The position numbers were made by a program, and so were the translations under genes. From Ascidia mentula (lineage: Eukaryota > Chordata > Ascidiacea > Phlebobranchia > Ascidiidae), in NCBI GenBank assembly GCA_947561715.1, contig OX387201.1, positions 14,026,001 through 14,090,000 on the forward strand: DNA of 64,000 nt, in the 5' to 3' direction. Positions 23,341 to 36,648 of this stretch are shown piece after piece. Numbering within the stretch: the first letter of the stretch is position 1; every line of letters begins with the position of its first letter. Below the pieces are notes generated by a model. The model was given only the letters and a program-made list of their open reading frames with translations. It ran no database searches and had not been told where the DNA came from.

Positions 23341-24356
23341 ACGGTAATCCACGCCCGGTCGTCGCAGCAACATGGACGAAAAAAGATAAATTCTCGTAAT
23401 GATCACGGCTGGAGTAATGTCTATGCGCAGGCATTTAATTACGTATGTATATTATTATTTGAAAGATATTTCTGTTACTTCTATCAGCATAAATTGATAG
23501 ATTTTATAACCATGTAAAACAGAAGTTTGTTGGTTTATTGCTTGACATCTATATTGGGCAGATGTTGATCGTTTACCGATAATGTGTTTGGCAGTCGCTC
23601 AAAGATAAGTTTGCTTCCTTTTATCTTCCTTTTGCTGTTTGGCTTGTTTTTGCTGGTATATAATATGTGGCTTTTTGCACCTTGCTACAAATAGTTGTTA
23701 AATTTGAGATAATTTTCACCCATCGACGAATGCTTTCTTGCAGTTTTGTGTAATAGTTTTTTGTTTCTTTGAGTTTCTTATGGTGCCTTTTGCTCTGATA
23801 AATACACCCACCTGTTGCATACCAATAAATTTAGTTTCTACTTGATTTAACGTTAAAATATCAAAGTAGGGGTTTGTATAATAATTTTACACAAAGTTTC
23901 AAAAAATAACTAAAACAGGAAAAAATAGTTTCTACACTTATACTGTAGTAAACTTTCCAGTGTTTCCGAAACGCAGTTTCGCATTTTGAAACGAAATTTC
24001 GAACTAAAGGTAAAAACTGTAAGTCACTTTATAAAATTGTTGCAACTTGACATTTGTTTGGCAGGAATTTTCCACCAAGCACTTTCCCGGATGTGTGTGT
24101 ATTGCCTGTTAATTTCCCAAATCCATACGACAAACCTTGCTAAGAGAATTGTGAATGGTACACTTTTATGTCTCTTGTCATTATTACTGGTCAAGTCACT
24201 CATTTAGGAGTTTGTTATTATTACTGAAACTACTGAGTCTGTTATTACGTTAATTAGGGGCATAACAGTCATATAAATGCTCACACACATTTAAAACTGG
24301 CCATGCATGGTTGTTAAAACTAATTGCACACATAATGTATACTATTAGCATCCCCT
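23341..24356. other. Unit 1-specific AT-rich sequence
   Basis: No gene or clear repeat seen; probably the rest of the inserted material that carries the Gypsy relic. Confidence 0.4.
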
Positions 24357-24718
24357 TTAGGGTATTTTCAAATCATTTAGCCTTTGTACAATTGTTTATT
24401 CGATAATTAAAAATGTAACAAACTTTATCAAGTCATGATTGTCATACATACAATAGCATCGAAAACATACAAAAACACAGGCATTGAATCAAAGCATTAC
24501 AAAATACAATATGAAAGACAAAAGTCAAAATAAACGATTAGGGTATTTTCAAATCATTTAGCCTTTGTACAATTGTTTATTCGATAATTAAAAATGTAAC
24601 AAACTTTATCAAGTCATGATTGTCATACATACAATAGCATCAAAAACATACAAAAACACAGGCATTGAATCAAAGCATTACAAAATACAATATGAAAGAC
24701 AAAAGTCAAAATAAACGA
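24357..24718. repeat. Two tandem copies of a 181-bp sequence
   Basis: 24357-24537 and 24538-24718 are almost identical; I noted a single base difference (GCATCG versus GCATCA). This is a very recent tandem duplication with no coding potential. Confidence 0.9.
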
Positions 24719-25349
24719 CGTCTATTTTACTCACAAGTTTGTGAAATGATTACACACAAAGTTTCATATGTTCATACAACAACACATAATCAGATGAATG
24801 GTGGTTGAACCATGCTGCAGCACAAAGAGATGCAATTCAGATGCAATATGATCATGTCGTAAAAACGTTTGCATGCAAATTTGGGATTTGAACCTTGTTC
24901 AATAGCCACACTGGTAAGTGCTTGGCAGAGTGGTGAGTATTTGTTGTTACTTGCTATTATATCACCTTTACAGTGAACACGTATTATCCTAAATATCATA
25001 GCTGATAGAGTTATTGGGCTAAACTTAAAAGTGTGCTATCGAAAAACTTGGTGTTATGTATATTGTCGTTGTACGAACACGTTCGTGTTCAACATGAAGT
25101 TGTTTAAACGCTCGGTGGCAGTAGAAAGTTATTTCTCAATTCAGGGTCTTGTAAATACTTTAATGTCATATGCAAGTACAACAGTAACATAAAAACTAAT
25201 AGAGGTTTTTACTTATTTGTTAGCGACCAACCAGTAGGTCACAAAGCAAGCCGCAGGATCGCCATTTGTTCTCCTAGCAAGAACAATGAAATTAGCAATG
25301 TGCTGAACACCAATTGTTTTTTAGAATTAGTACACACCTCACTGTAGTG

Positions 25350-26793
25350 CAGTGCTTTTCAACCTGACCATCCGCACTGGTGCGGATATGAAAATTTGTG
25401 GTGCGGATGGCAAACATGGTGCGGATGAGTGCGGATGACAATCGCCCGATGAGTAGGCTTTTTAGTCTAAGAATTTTTCATATTTGGTTACGTACACTCG
25501 CTTCAATAAGCAACTCTAATCCTTCCCCTTAAATCGTCGGTAGGTTTCCAATCGTTTAAATTTCGAAACTGTTGTTTTCTTGAGTCACAAACAGTTGAAA
25601 TGTATTTGTACAAAACGGTGCACATGTTTTATAGCCAAAGCAAACAGGCAAATAACGCCAGAAACGCAATTAATTCTTACTGTGGCGCGCAGTAATTGCG
25701 CAAGTCACATTGCAACACATGTTGATTACACGGTGAATCTAAAACGCCCTTTGTTAGGTCAACTGTAGGACACAAAACGATATAATTACACAACAGAAAT
25801 GTTCAAGATAGGGCAATTTATCATGCCGCCTGGAGGTTAGTATTAGTCACATGCAGGGTGTCGATTTATGCCTTTTTCACCATCCTTAAGTGTTCGACAC
25901 GCGACGCCACTGTTCACACGGGCGGCGTGAATAAATGTTGAGTTACTGGTATGCAATACCACGAACAGACCAACGATATTTTTATCTGCAAAAGTCCATA
26001 AATTGAATTACTATAATAACTTAATTAAGCCTAATGTATCGGTCACGCCAATCTTGCAACATTTACATCGATCTTACTCGTTTTCTTTTTTAGAAGATTG
26101 GACGATTTTCCTATTCACATGATAGTTGTCAATTTTTTTTGCCGTACATGCTGGTGGCAAAAGTGGTTCGAAGACGTTGGTGCCAGTATAAGTCGTTTAA
26201 TTTCAAACCGCAAACAATTATTTGGAGAGAAATTTTTTGTTTGAGTCTTTATCAAACAACAGTATTTAACTGGAACGGTTATCTCCACCCCCAAAAATTC
26301 GTCTGTTTAAACAACTGAATAAACGCAACTACAATAAATTATAGGATAAAATCCATGCAAAAACCATCCAACACTTACTTGAACGTTGGGCGAATAAGTG
26401 CGTTAAACTTACCATTGTTTCCAAACATGGAGCATTGTTACCGAACACGTGTCATTGTTACGAAACAAGTACCATTTTTCGTTCAATTAGACGTTAAAAG
26501 AGACATAGCACCCAACAAAATGCGGGGTTTTTAATTGTTTTGTTGTTATTTCAACTTGTATTCTAAACCTATGTAAGTACAAAAATCCTGTAATCGAAAT
26601 AAACCTGGTCTTTCTCATGCGTTAGTTACCAGATACGACATTTTTACAAGCACGACAATTTTTCTTGGATGTTCGACACGCAATAAACAATCGACGTCCT
26701 GGTTACATTTTATGCGTTTGGCCGCATTGTGCGGATGAAACTTTCGTGCCAAAGAAAAGTGCGGATAGTCTTTGAAAAGGCTGAAAAGCACTG
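25350..26793. mobile_element. Non-autonomous hAT element, 1444 bp
   Basis: Terminal inverted repeats begin CAGTGCTTTTCA at the left and end with its complement at the right, both followed inward by ATCCGCAC-type words. The element is flanked by a perfect 8-bp target duplication CTGTAGTG at 25342-25349 and 26794-26801. The other array units have a single CTGTAGTG-like site at the paralogous place (about 14232). CAGTG ends and an 8-bp duplication are diagnostic of hAT. I see no transposase; the small + frame 25580-25768 is unrecognised. An internal segment (about 25523-25572) recurs at about 46690-46740. Confidence 0.9.
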
Positions 26794-26845
26794 CTGTAGT
26801 GTATTGCGATTCATACAAAAAAATACAGGCCATGTTGTTTAAATC

Positions 26846-26925
26846 CAACGCAACGCAACGCAACGCAACGCAACGCAACGCAACGCAACGCAACGCAACG
26901 CAACGCAACGCAACGCAACGCAACG
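26846..26925. repeat. (CAACG)16 microsatellite
   Basis: Sixteen uninterrupted CAACG units. Paralogous places in units 1, 3 and 4 (near 14286, 35535 and 43655) have only two or one. Confidence 0.97.
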
Positions 26926-28931
26926 CAACCTGACACCTAACATAAATATATGCGTAGGGATGGAATTTTTTCAAACTGTTTCTGTGTTGGGTGATTGCCT
27001 GGGTTTTGCCTTAGTTAGTTGTCGTGTACTGTTGTATGAAAATAATAAGTTCTATTTTGATTAGGACAATTTAAGGCAAATTTGCACTTGAGTGCAAATT
27101 CGTTTTGCAGAAATGACCGCCTGTTGCAATGTCTGGGCTTAAGGATCACGTCCGCCCGACTGTCAAGGGCGCAAGTTTGAAAACGGATAAATCGGTTTCG
27201 GTTATGACGTTGGCTCGGAAACCCACTTAACATTCCCTCACAGCCGGAAGTCATGATGGATCTTTTCGGGAAAACCACTCATGCTCTGCGCAAACGTCAA
27301 ATCATAGGATTGCAGCCCAAACCGCAAGCGTGACACTCACAATCTGTTTTTTGTTTTTCTTTATTACATTCTAACTGCGTTAAAGTACTATTTCTATAAG
27401 CTTTATTTGTGCTTTTTGATTTTTCTATCGCATTAAAAATATATTCTCTGTTTTATGAATATACAGGGTTAATTTCATTTGTCTTTTATTTTGACTAAAC
27501 TGATATTCAAATTTTCTTGCATTTTAAAACATATTTTTTTTTTCATGATATTTGATACGCGAAAGTTTGGAAATCACTGCAGTTAACTTCAGTTCGATGA
27601 TTTATTTGCCATCAGGAGACAAAATTCATTTAAGGCAATTAAGTCGTAAAAGACAACTTGCAATCTGATCATTGAATGTGCGACACGTTCACAAACATCA
27701 TCGTCTGGAATTTTTGAAATGCGAAAGGATTTATGTATCGCTATCTTTTCTAGGGTATTCCTCGTATATCTGTCTGCCACAAGTGCACAGTATAAAAACC
27801 TATTATAAAAACAATGTATATATATAATCGAAAGCTGTTTGACAAAAATTAACTTTTAAATGATAAATTGTATCAGAAAAATATTTATATTACACAATCG
27901 AAAACAACCAAGTTATTTTTGAAATGTTGTAATTCATTGTAATGCTCTATACACCTACTGATTTGTCTAACTATACTTTATGTGTTTTAACTTTTTTTTG
28001 TTTTTAAAGGCGTATGTTTCAGTTTCTTAAGCAAATTTTAAAGCATTCCAATTGTTGCAACCTATATGCCAAATATGAACCTCAAACTGGGTCTTGATAA
28101 TATTGTTTATAATCGATGGGAAATCCTATGTGATTAATGCATTTGACATAAGATCGCACGTGAGTTCTAATTGTAGTGTTTTCGTAACCTGACTTTAATT
28201 GAAAACTTGACGCAAACACTCCACCAATATTTATTTACCATGAACAATTTTGGATACGAAGTTAACACATGCAATGATACCAACGCCAAACTGAGTGAAT
28301 TTACGCCCAAACTCTCAGGCAGAGTTGAACAGAACCAAAAGAACTACTGTTACCACTACTCATGCACAGCAAGCTACACACATTATATAAGGCGGAGAAA
28401 AGAGCAAACCAACAGTCAACGGAGATCAAAGAAAGCCAAGGTTACTGCAGATCAAAGAAAGGACGGTAAATGAAAGACGATAAAGGACAGTCACATGGGA
28501 AAACTTAACGTCTCTAGGCGACCAAACCAAACACTTAAACTAGTCAATAAATCACTTGAGATTAATATGACGCCAAAACAGCTGGGAAAACCATATCGCA
28601 CAAAGGAAACTAAAGACAAAAATCACGTGAATGTACAACCGTTGCTATCGATACACTTTGAAATAAAACACATTTGACAAGACGGCCTAAGAATGCCTTT
28701 ACCCATAACCCAGTGGAGCCAGATTCCGAACAATGACAAACTGTCCATGCAACCTAAGTCCATAAATGCAAACGTTAATATGTAGGGTCAAATTACGCAA
28801 CGCCAATCCTGGATGCAGCAGCGGAATGACATTACGAATTTTTGCATGTTGGGCCAATCGCCAGTTCGTTTTGTTGAAATTACCTACTTAAAAAGTTAAA
28901 TGAATACGTGCAGACACCGAGTCCCAGACCC
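26926..28931. repeat. Upstream region of CTL-A2, shared with unit 1
   Basis: No gene supported. Aligns with 14300-14345 then, skipping the BEL/Pao insertion, 15940-17875. Confidence 0.6.
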
Positions 28932-28941
28932 TAATAAAAGG
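28932..28941 (+). promoter_or_regulatory. Altered TATA-like box of CTL-A2
   Basis: TAATAAAAGG, as in CTL-A1, about 170 bases before the start codon. Unlike CTL-A1, the 5'-UTR intron acceptor AG before AAAAAGG-ATG is intact here. Confidence 0.45.
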
Positions 28942-29104
28942 AGGAAAATCACAAAAGATTGGAGCATATATATCAAGCAACTGGAAAGACTTCATACTAC
29001 AACATTGTTGCAGGTTTCCAATACAGGTTTGTATTGAGTTGATTTTCTGTGTGTGTCGTTTTGACTTCGTTTAATTTTCTTCAAAATTTTGATTCAGAAA
29101 AAGG

Positions 29105-30196
29105 ATGCTACGAGTTCTTATTGGTATGATTGCAGCAGCCTTGGTGCTCGACTGTTCATTCGCCTCCAAGGAAGGTAATTCAATTTAATTTTTTTTTATG
29201 AAAAGTAATTGTGCAATTTATGTTACAGTAATGACGTTTTGCATATAATTATATTTATTCAACATATTTACATATATGAATACACAGTAAAATCAAATAC
29301 GCTCATTTGAAATGCCGTGTTATGAAAAGTTACCTTAAATCATTTGTTTCAGATCGCAATAAATGTGAAGGGGTAGTCTACAATGGTAAGTGCTACCACC
29401 TTGCATATACTTACGGTACGGGAGTTTCTTTGATCTCTGGACGGAGCTGGTGTCAGTTTTATGGTGGCGTGCTTGCTGAAATTGACAGCGAAGATATGTA
29501 TGACGTCATGTACGATTACGTGCTAAAGGCTTGGGTGGACAAAAAGAGGTTATATGTGAATGTGCTGCTTGGATCTTATTACGAGGTACCAAACTTTGTT
29601 TCACCTCTTTTCCAAAAATTTTATTGTGAGGAAAATTAATTTAACATCAATTAGTCATAGGCTACATGTTAATCCCTGGTTGGTGCTAATCTGAAATAAC
29701 GCAGTAATGTTTCATGCAATGATATGATGGGCAGAATCGCCCACTGCACGGGTCCTTACTTGGCGAGCACAGCTATCGTATCGTGATCATTAAGTTTACA
29801 GGCTTCGCAGCCAAGGTATTGTAGCCTAGCTGGATCGGTGGCTGCGAAGCCTGAAAGCGTAAACCTAATAATTTGAAATAATTTACCAAATGTTTTTATT
29901 TTTTTTTTATTTATTTATTTTTTTTTATATTATTATGAAAACCTTTATTTGGTCATAATGAACAAAACAACCACATTTCTTTGTAGACTGGCAACAATCT
30001 TATCAGACTTTCAAACGGCAACAAATGGCGTCCACGCGCTAACATGTGGCATAAAGGATGGCCTCACACACAAGCAGACAGAACGGCACTGGGATTTCAA
30101 GTGAATACAGGACCCGGACGACCACTGAAAGGATTTTTCAACCACAACGGTTCGGGCATTCATTCTCCGGTTCCCCTCTGCTCCAGAAATCTCTAG
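29105..30196 (+). CDS. Secreted C-type-lectin-like protein, CTL-A2
   Basis: Exons 29105-29174, 29353-29585 and 29987-30196 are in phase and give 170 residues with the same plan as CTL-A1: signal peptide, N-terminal Cys pair, Ser-Trp-Cys and Leu-Ala-Glu-Ile in exon 2, Pro-Leu-Cys at the end of exon 3. Only scattered residue changes separate it from CTL-A1, and intron 2 carries the same SINE fragment plus an extra T-rich tract near 29885-29935. The calcium-sugar triplet is absent here too. The reading frame continues past the exon 2 donor for 17 codons ending Tyr-Cys-Glu-Glu-Asn-stop, as in CTL-A1. Confidence 0.83.
29725..29865 (-). mobile_element. SINE fragment in CTL-A2 intron 2
   Basis: Paralogue of the fragment at 18640-18800; same orientation and ends. 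Confidence 0.68.
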
Positions 30197-30800
30197 GAAT
30201 TCTCTTGCCTAGCGATACTGACCAACTTGTATTCTTTCGCCATGCTATTCACTGCTTGAAACATTCATGTAATTCGCACATTATAAAACATTCACCAAAC
30301 AAGTAGCCAGAGATTTAAATGTCTATAAGCTACTGTAAAATAAAATTCTCGACGTTATCAACAAAGGTATGCTGTTTTCTTCGCGATATGAAATCAAAAT
30401 GTTTCGTACAAATGCCATATGTAAGTTGGCTTACACTAAGAAACAGAAATTAGCAGGCTGTCTAAATTATTTTTCGAAAAATTTTGCTACAAAGTATGCT
30501 AAGGCATTGCGATAAAATATTTTTTTGCTAGTTATACGTCTGACACAAAAGTTTCCGCAGAAAAATTTCAATCTAATGGACGTATGCATAGGGTGTCAAT
30601 GTCAGTTCGATATAACCATGCACCTGTAGTAGTAAGCAACATTGTAAACATAACTCCAATATTTACCTTTATTTATTGTTTCGTACAAACCGTATATTAT
30701 ACACAAATATATATAAGTTATATATGTGCGAACAAACCATAATTTTGGCTTGCACTTACAGCATTTTAACTATTTGTTTGTTACAAACACTGATTTATTT
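30197..30800. other. 3' flank of CTL-A2
   Basis: No gene. Aligns with 19119-19731. Confidence 0.55.
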
Positions 30801-30925
30801 GTGACAGGGGGCCTGACTGCACTATTGGCTGAGCATTGCTTGGCCATAGTGTTTCCATCTTTTTTTTCTCCGTAGGGATGCACCTAGTTTGTTGCCCAAC
30901 GGATGACCAAGATTGTATAGTCACC
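30801..30925. repeat. Partial M1 element, unit 2
   Basis: Left half of the family (from the GGGGCCTGACTGCAC word through the GCCCAACGGATGACC word), broken off; the right half continues at 31451-31575 after about 525 bases of other sequence. Confidence 0.55.
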
Positions 30926-31182
30926 ACAAAGTCTTGCTTGTGTAGGGCGATTTTTAAAACGTCTACACAAAATATTAACACTGCCGTATATCTGACTCCT
31001 GATAAAAAGGCTACTCTCTAACCCAAAGTCAATCTGTCAGTTTAATACATAACTAACAGTCGCAAGAATATTACAATAAAACGTTGCAAACCAGGCGTAC
31101 TAACGTCTCTGTCTGTTAGGCTTGAAAATTATGACTTAATGACTCTGCATTAATGACTGACTGTTTTTACCCAAAGATATGT

Positions 31183-31237
31183 TTATATGAAAAATGCATA
31201 CCTGGTCGGCTTATATGAAAAATGCATACCTGGTCGT
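31183..31237. repeat. Two tandem 28-bp repeats
   Basis: TTATATGAAAAATGCATACC plus eight further bases occurs twice in direct succession with a 28-base period. Confidence 0.9.
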
Positions 31238-31450
31238 TTGAGTTCGGACCAATCCGTGACTCATTTGAAAAGACGGCTTGTTGCTGGAAGTTGTCACGAA
31301 ATAGGTCTTCCGTGCAAACGAATAAATAGCACGCTCGCCGTGTGGGTTGAAATGGGTTCTTGGCGTGACTATAGTATTCGACGCTAATAAAAATACAGTT
31401 GATGCCACGAATCACAACATAACATACGATAAATATGACGTCGGATACAC

Positions 31451-31575
31451 TTGGCCGTTTTGTCGGCAAAGTCGTCTGATAGTCACACCAGCTGCCCTGT
31501 TAACACATTATAGGTCGTGGCAGTGGCAATATGTCAGAAGCTTACACAATTCATATTATTGGCTCCACATTACTT
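31451..31575. repeat. Partial M1 element, right half
   Basis: From the GGCCGTTTTGTCGGCAAAG word to the GCTTACACAATTC end, matching 19875-20000. Confidence 0.55.
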
Positions 31576-31825
31576 TTATATAATAGGAAGGAATTTTTTG
31601 CCCCTGGTGAACAAAAAGTCGTCAAATTTTTTTGAAAACGCTGATGCCGTAAATCGTTTTTTGGCGTTTTACAAACTATGACACAATTGAGTGGTGATCA
31701 TCGTCCCAGTTGCAAAGTTTAGTGGTGGAAACATTTAACCACGCAAATAAACATTCTATTTGATTACGACAGGAAGACAATTCGCAGGGAAGCAGGGTTT
31801 GGACAGAATGAAACCTTGTGCTTTG

Positions 31826-32055
31826 TTTTTTGCCATGTGAAGGCGTGGTGTACGACAGCAAATGCTATCACTTGGCTTACACGTACGGCACTGGGGGTCC
31901 TATATGAAGCAAAAAGCTGGTATCGTTTTTTCAGAGGAAAACTTGGCGAAATAAACAGAGAGTGCATGTATGACGTCATGTACGATTACGTGTTGAAAAA
32001 TGGGTGGACGAAAGTAGAGTGCCTGCGTGAACATTCTGGCCGGTTCCTCTTATGA
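31826..32055 (+). pseudogene. Broken lectin middle exon, unit 2
   Basis: Encodes the Cys-Glu-Gly-Val-Val-Tyr opening and Lys-Cys-Tyr-His-Leu-Ala-Tyr, then a frameshift near 31900. It continues with Gly-Glu-Ile-Asn and Met-Tyr-Asp-Val-Met-Tyr-Asp-Tyr, a part lost from the unit 1 relic at 20262. The core Cys is Tyr here too, so that change predates the duplication. No other exons are nearby. Confidence 0.72.
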
Positions 32056-32090
32056 CGTGACTTTCCTTACAACGATAACTAATTATATTG

Positions 32091-32512
32091 ACAGTGATTG
32101 TATAGTCACCACAAAGTGGAAGTCTTTGCGTGGCCGTTTGGTCAGCAAAGTCGTCTGAAAGTCACACCAGCTGCACTGATGAGACCTTTTAGGTCAAAAC
32201 AGCTATCTGTCTGCAGGTTACACAATTCATATTATTGGTTCCACATTGCTTATCTTATGATTATTGTGACACGGGGCCTGACGGCACTAAATTGGTTGAG
32301 CTTTACTTGGCCATAGTGTTTCCACCTTGTTTTTTAAGTAAGGTTGCACCTAGTTTTGTGCCCAACGGTTGACAGTGATTGTATAGTCAACACAAAATGG
32401 AAGTCTTTGCTCGGCCGTTTGGTCAGCAAAGTCGTCTGAAAGTTACACCAGCTGCACTGATGAGACCTTTTAGGTCGAAACATTGGCCATCTGTCTGCAG
32501 CTTACACAATTA
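32091..32512. repeat. Two tandem M1 element copies
   Basis: 32091-32245 and 32372-32512 share the CACAAAGTGGAAGTCTTTGC-type word, the GTCAGCAAAGTCGTCTGAAA word and the GATGAGACCTTTTAGGTC word. 32267-32370 supplies the left part of the second copy. Confidence 0.65.
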
Positions 32513-33272
32513 AGTTATATACTGTAAACAAAACTTTGTCACTGCTTATCAAATTATCAAAACGAAACTCAATACAGAATTGTTTTCGATCGCGAACTTC
32601 TTTAAAAATAATATTTCTGAGCATACTTATGGACACTTGATGATGATATAGAGCGACATTTTCATAGTTCATTGCAAAGAATTATAATTCCAGGGGAACA
32701 ATGAAAATGTTTTAACCTCACGAAATCCACCTAACCAGCAACACTTCTTTCGCATAACACAAGTGAAACTTCAATTTCCATTTCAAATATTACTACGACA
32801 ACTTTAGTTCTGATGAACAGAACAGATGATGCTTAATAAATTTCTAAAGCTAGTATCGTTGACACAAAGTTGTCATAGTAATATTTGAAATTTAAATTCT
32901 GTTTCTGTATTGGATTTTGTTTTGCAAAACCCTTTTATAAGTTTCTTGCAAAATAATTTAAATGCCCAAATTTCGATGTAGAATCAATCAAACACCTTTT
33001 TAAAGGAGAAATTCACGGAACTTGCAATATAAAACGTTTTCATTCCGAATTAAAGTCAATCCACACGTAATTAACGCAATTTCAAACGGACATTTGTTTT
33101 CGATGGAAAATTTTATTTCCGTTCCAAAGAAGACAAACCTTTAAACCAAGAAGCAAACAAATAAATCTTTGAAAGTAAAAACGTTTCCATTTCGGCATAA
33201 TTGATATAAAAACGTTTACTTTTTTATTTAGTAGCTGAGTAAAACTTTTAAGTCAATCTTTCAGACAGCTCT
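32513..33272. repeat. Array sequence shared with unit 1
   Basis: No gene; aligns with 20471-21214. Confidence 0.55.
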
Positions 33273-33529
33273 TCATTTAATCACAATTTTACGTATATTA
33301 GGCGTGTTTATAAAGATAAATTTGGTGTGGTCCATCTCCTTCTCCAGAACCATAGTCTCGTGAAAGTCAATCCAGTGCCCAAAAACCGCAGAAAGTTTGG
33401 CAAATGATGTCATTGTCCAATTGCATGGAATACAGGTATTTGTAAATTTCCTTGCTAAAATTCCTGTGTCAGGTATATATAGGAAGTAGATGTTTCGCAA
33501 TTGTTTTAATCCTAGTTCTGGAATACAGT
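33273..33529 (-). pseudogene. Unknown conserved exon, unit 2 copy
   Basis: Same frame, length and acceptor as 21215-21471. The open frame extends further upstream here (to 33638) but through intron-like sequence. Product unrecognised; whether it is translated is unknown. Confidence 0.3.
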
Positions 33530-36476
33530 CTTGTGCGATAAAATAATCAGATTTGTCATGACAAGAAAATAAACATAAATGTAACGGTAAAGTAGGGTAT
33601 GGGAAAAATGTATGAGCAATATAAGTTTGCAATAACAATAACTTGTAATATGAAACTACTGTAACTCATGGTATGCGTTTGTGTGTTGCTAAACTTTACA
33701 TCGTGTGGTGATATTTACCTATCCTTAGTCCTATTACAAAAAAGCGTAGAAAACGATTATGTAGGACACAAGGCGGCCAAAATTGCTAGCACCGCACATA
33801 TGCAGTTGCTCAATGTGATAAGGTGAGTACTTAACCTAAAATTTCTAGTTATTTTCGAATTTCTCTGGGAGTACTATGCGTGAGGCAATTGCAAAAAGTT
33901 GTCGTGGAAAAATCCTTGGATGAAATTCGTTCTCCGCCCGACATTAACTTGGAAACCAATTGATGTTTTGCCGACTATCCAGCCTGAATGCCAAAGACTG
34001 GAGCAGGGCCTCCATTTATCTCATGAGACATGTTTGTCTAAAGTATTCGATTTTTTTGTCTTTTGACATAAATTTTGACATGTGTGTATATTTTTTTTGC
34101 ACATAGCTCTGGAAGTTTGGACAGATCAAAGCTTTAAGATTAGTTCAGTCGACGGTCTTGAGTAGAAGAACGAGTACATTATGAAAAAAAGAAAATATCA
34201 GTTTAATTATAGCAGTTAACGTGGGTAGAAAATAAGTCAGAAACATGGGCCCCACACTTACATAGGGCTGCGATTAGCACCAATTTTCGCTGTGGTCTGT
34301 ACATCAACAAACACGGGAAAACAACACTGCTTCCTACCAATAACATTTGGGTAGAGCCACAAGGGCGGGGTCAATTTTGTCTTTGCAACCTGTAAACATT
34401 AAACTTTAATAATTTATTGTAAGACGCAACCACTAGCACTGATATTTCTTGTCAAGGACAAGAAACAAAAAAGAAGTGACAACCGTTTGCGTTTCATTAT
34501 TCGGATGACCTGCCGAATAATCGGTTTCGGCCCAAATCTAGTTAAACGATGCGGTACAATACTGTAGTAGTTGTATTCAAATCCGCCGCAATTAACCACT
34601 AAATAATTTGTCGCAATATAGCCCTAAACTAAAACTGTTAGAAACATGAGATTACATCACAACAAAGGCGAGATTAAAGCTATGACATCACACCCATACT
34701 GACGTCTTGTGATGTCACTGAGCGAAGAAACACACAATCCCTGTCTTATTGAACTGCAGAGTATGTCATTGCTGGTATAGCCGTTACCCGTTATTAAATT
34801 ATTGTGAATTTCCAAATCGTGTTTACATGCGTTTTTCATTTCGCCGTAACCTTTTACATGTGTTTACATTTAACAAGGATGTCCTGCAGGGGCGTTGCAC
34901 GTTATTTATTTAATATTAATCTAACCGACGCAACAAGCAATGACCAATACAACAAAAACAAGTCTAAAAAATTGGCATTTTCGTGACAATAAGAGAAAAG
35001 AAGAAAGAAAGTTAACAAGTCTTTAAGCTTACAAAGAACCACGTATTATGTCTACTGTCGCGAACACTTTCAAGTTAAACTTGAAGGTTGAAACGCTCGG
35101 TGGCAGTAGAAAGTTATTTCTCATTTCAAGGTCTTGAAAACACTTGAAAGTCATATGCAACTACAAAGTTAACATAAGCGCTGATATCCAGTAAGTCACA
35201 AAGCAAGCCGCAGGATCGCCATTTGTTCTCCTAAATAGCAAGAACAACGAAATTAGCAATGTGCTGAACAGCAAATGTTCTAAATTTACCTGTTTTATCT
35301 GATTTGCAAATTTTGTTGCAAATCCATGCGAATTCCTGTATAAGAGGAGTTACCAGTACAATATAAACATTGTCAAACGAAACTTTTACAATTAATATAT
35401 GTTTTATTCGGGTAGTATTTAAACAGAATGGATAACATTCTTGGCTTTTGATTGTGACAGAATTAGTTATATACACACCTTATTGTAATATATTTTGATT
35501 CATCCAAAAAAAAACAGGACAAGTTGTTCAATCCAACGCAACCAGACACGAAACATAAATATATGCGTAGAGCGAACAGATTACCAGATAATAAAAGTAC
35601 AAACTTGAAACACTTCGGTATTAAAATAAATTACTTTCTTTGACCGAATCTCTCGTAAGTCTGCAGAATATTGAATAATTTGCTGTCGATCGAGCACCAT
35701 AATAACGACAAGTATTCTATGTAAATTCAACACGATCATGCAGGCTAATTGAGCTGTCTGTCTGTGAATTTACATAGAACTACATAATCTCTTGGAAGTT
35801 GTCAAATTTGAAAGCGGATTAATCGGTTTTGGTAATGACTCAGAAACAAACTTAACATTCCCTCACAGTCGGGAGACATGATGGAACTTTTCGTGATAAC
35901 CACTCACGTTTTGCGCAAGCGTCAAATCAGAGAATTGCAGCCCAAACCGCAGGCATGACACTTGATCACAATCTGTTTCGTTGTTTTTTGTTGGGTAATT
36001 AAGTCGTAAATGACAACTTGCAATCTGATCAATGAACGTGCGACACGTTCATAAAAATCATTGCAAGGAATTTTTGAAATGCAAAAGGATTTATTTATCG
36101 CTATCTTTTCTATAGGTTATCCAGTAGAAAAAATGATTTTATAAAACAATATAAATAATCGAAAGCTGTTTGACTCAAAAATAACTTGTAAATGCTAAAT
36201 TGTATCAGTAAAATATTTATATGACACAATCGAAAACAACCAAATTAATTTTTTTTTAAATATTGCATTTTTTGGGGTTGTGGATATTAATTAATTTTTT
36301 GTTTTTTAAAGCCGTATGTTCGAAGTTTCTCAGTCAAATTTTGCAGCAATCCTGGATGCAGAAGCGGAATGTCATTACGAATTTTTGCATGTTGGGCCAT
36401 TCGCCAGTTCGTTTTCTTGAAATTACATAAGTGAGAAATTTGCATGAATACGTGCAGACACCGAGTCCCAGACCCT
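33530..36476. repeat. End of unit 2 and upstream region of unit 3
   Basis: No gene. 33530-34770 aligns with 21472-22695. 34601-36476 aligns with 42709-44607 of unit 4. A single CAACG unit precedes CAACC near 35535. Confidence 0.6.
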
Positions 36477-36485
36477 TATAAAAGG
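36477..36485 (+). promoter_or_regulatory. TATA box of CTL-A3
   Basis: TATAAAAGG, 172 bases before the start codon. A 5'-UTR intron (donor GTTTGT near 36570, acceptor CAG before AAAAAGG-ATG) would bring the start close to the 5' end of the mRNA. Confidence 0.6.
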
Positions 36486-36648
36486 AGGAAAAACCCAGAA
36501 GATTGGAGCATATATGTCAAGCAACTGGAAAGACTTCATACTACAACATTGTTAGAGGTTTCCGATACAGGTTTGTATTGAGTTGATTTTCTGTGTGTGT
36601 TGTTTTTACTTCGTTTAATTCTCTTCAAAATTTTAATTCAGAAAAAGG

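Noticed and set aside
26615-26974. 119-residue - strand open frame
   Set aside because: Its middle is only the translated CAACG microsatellite, and it crosses the hAT element end.
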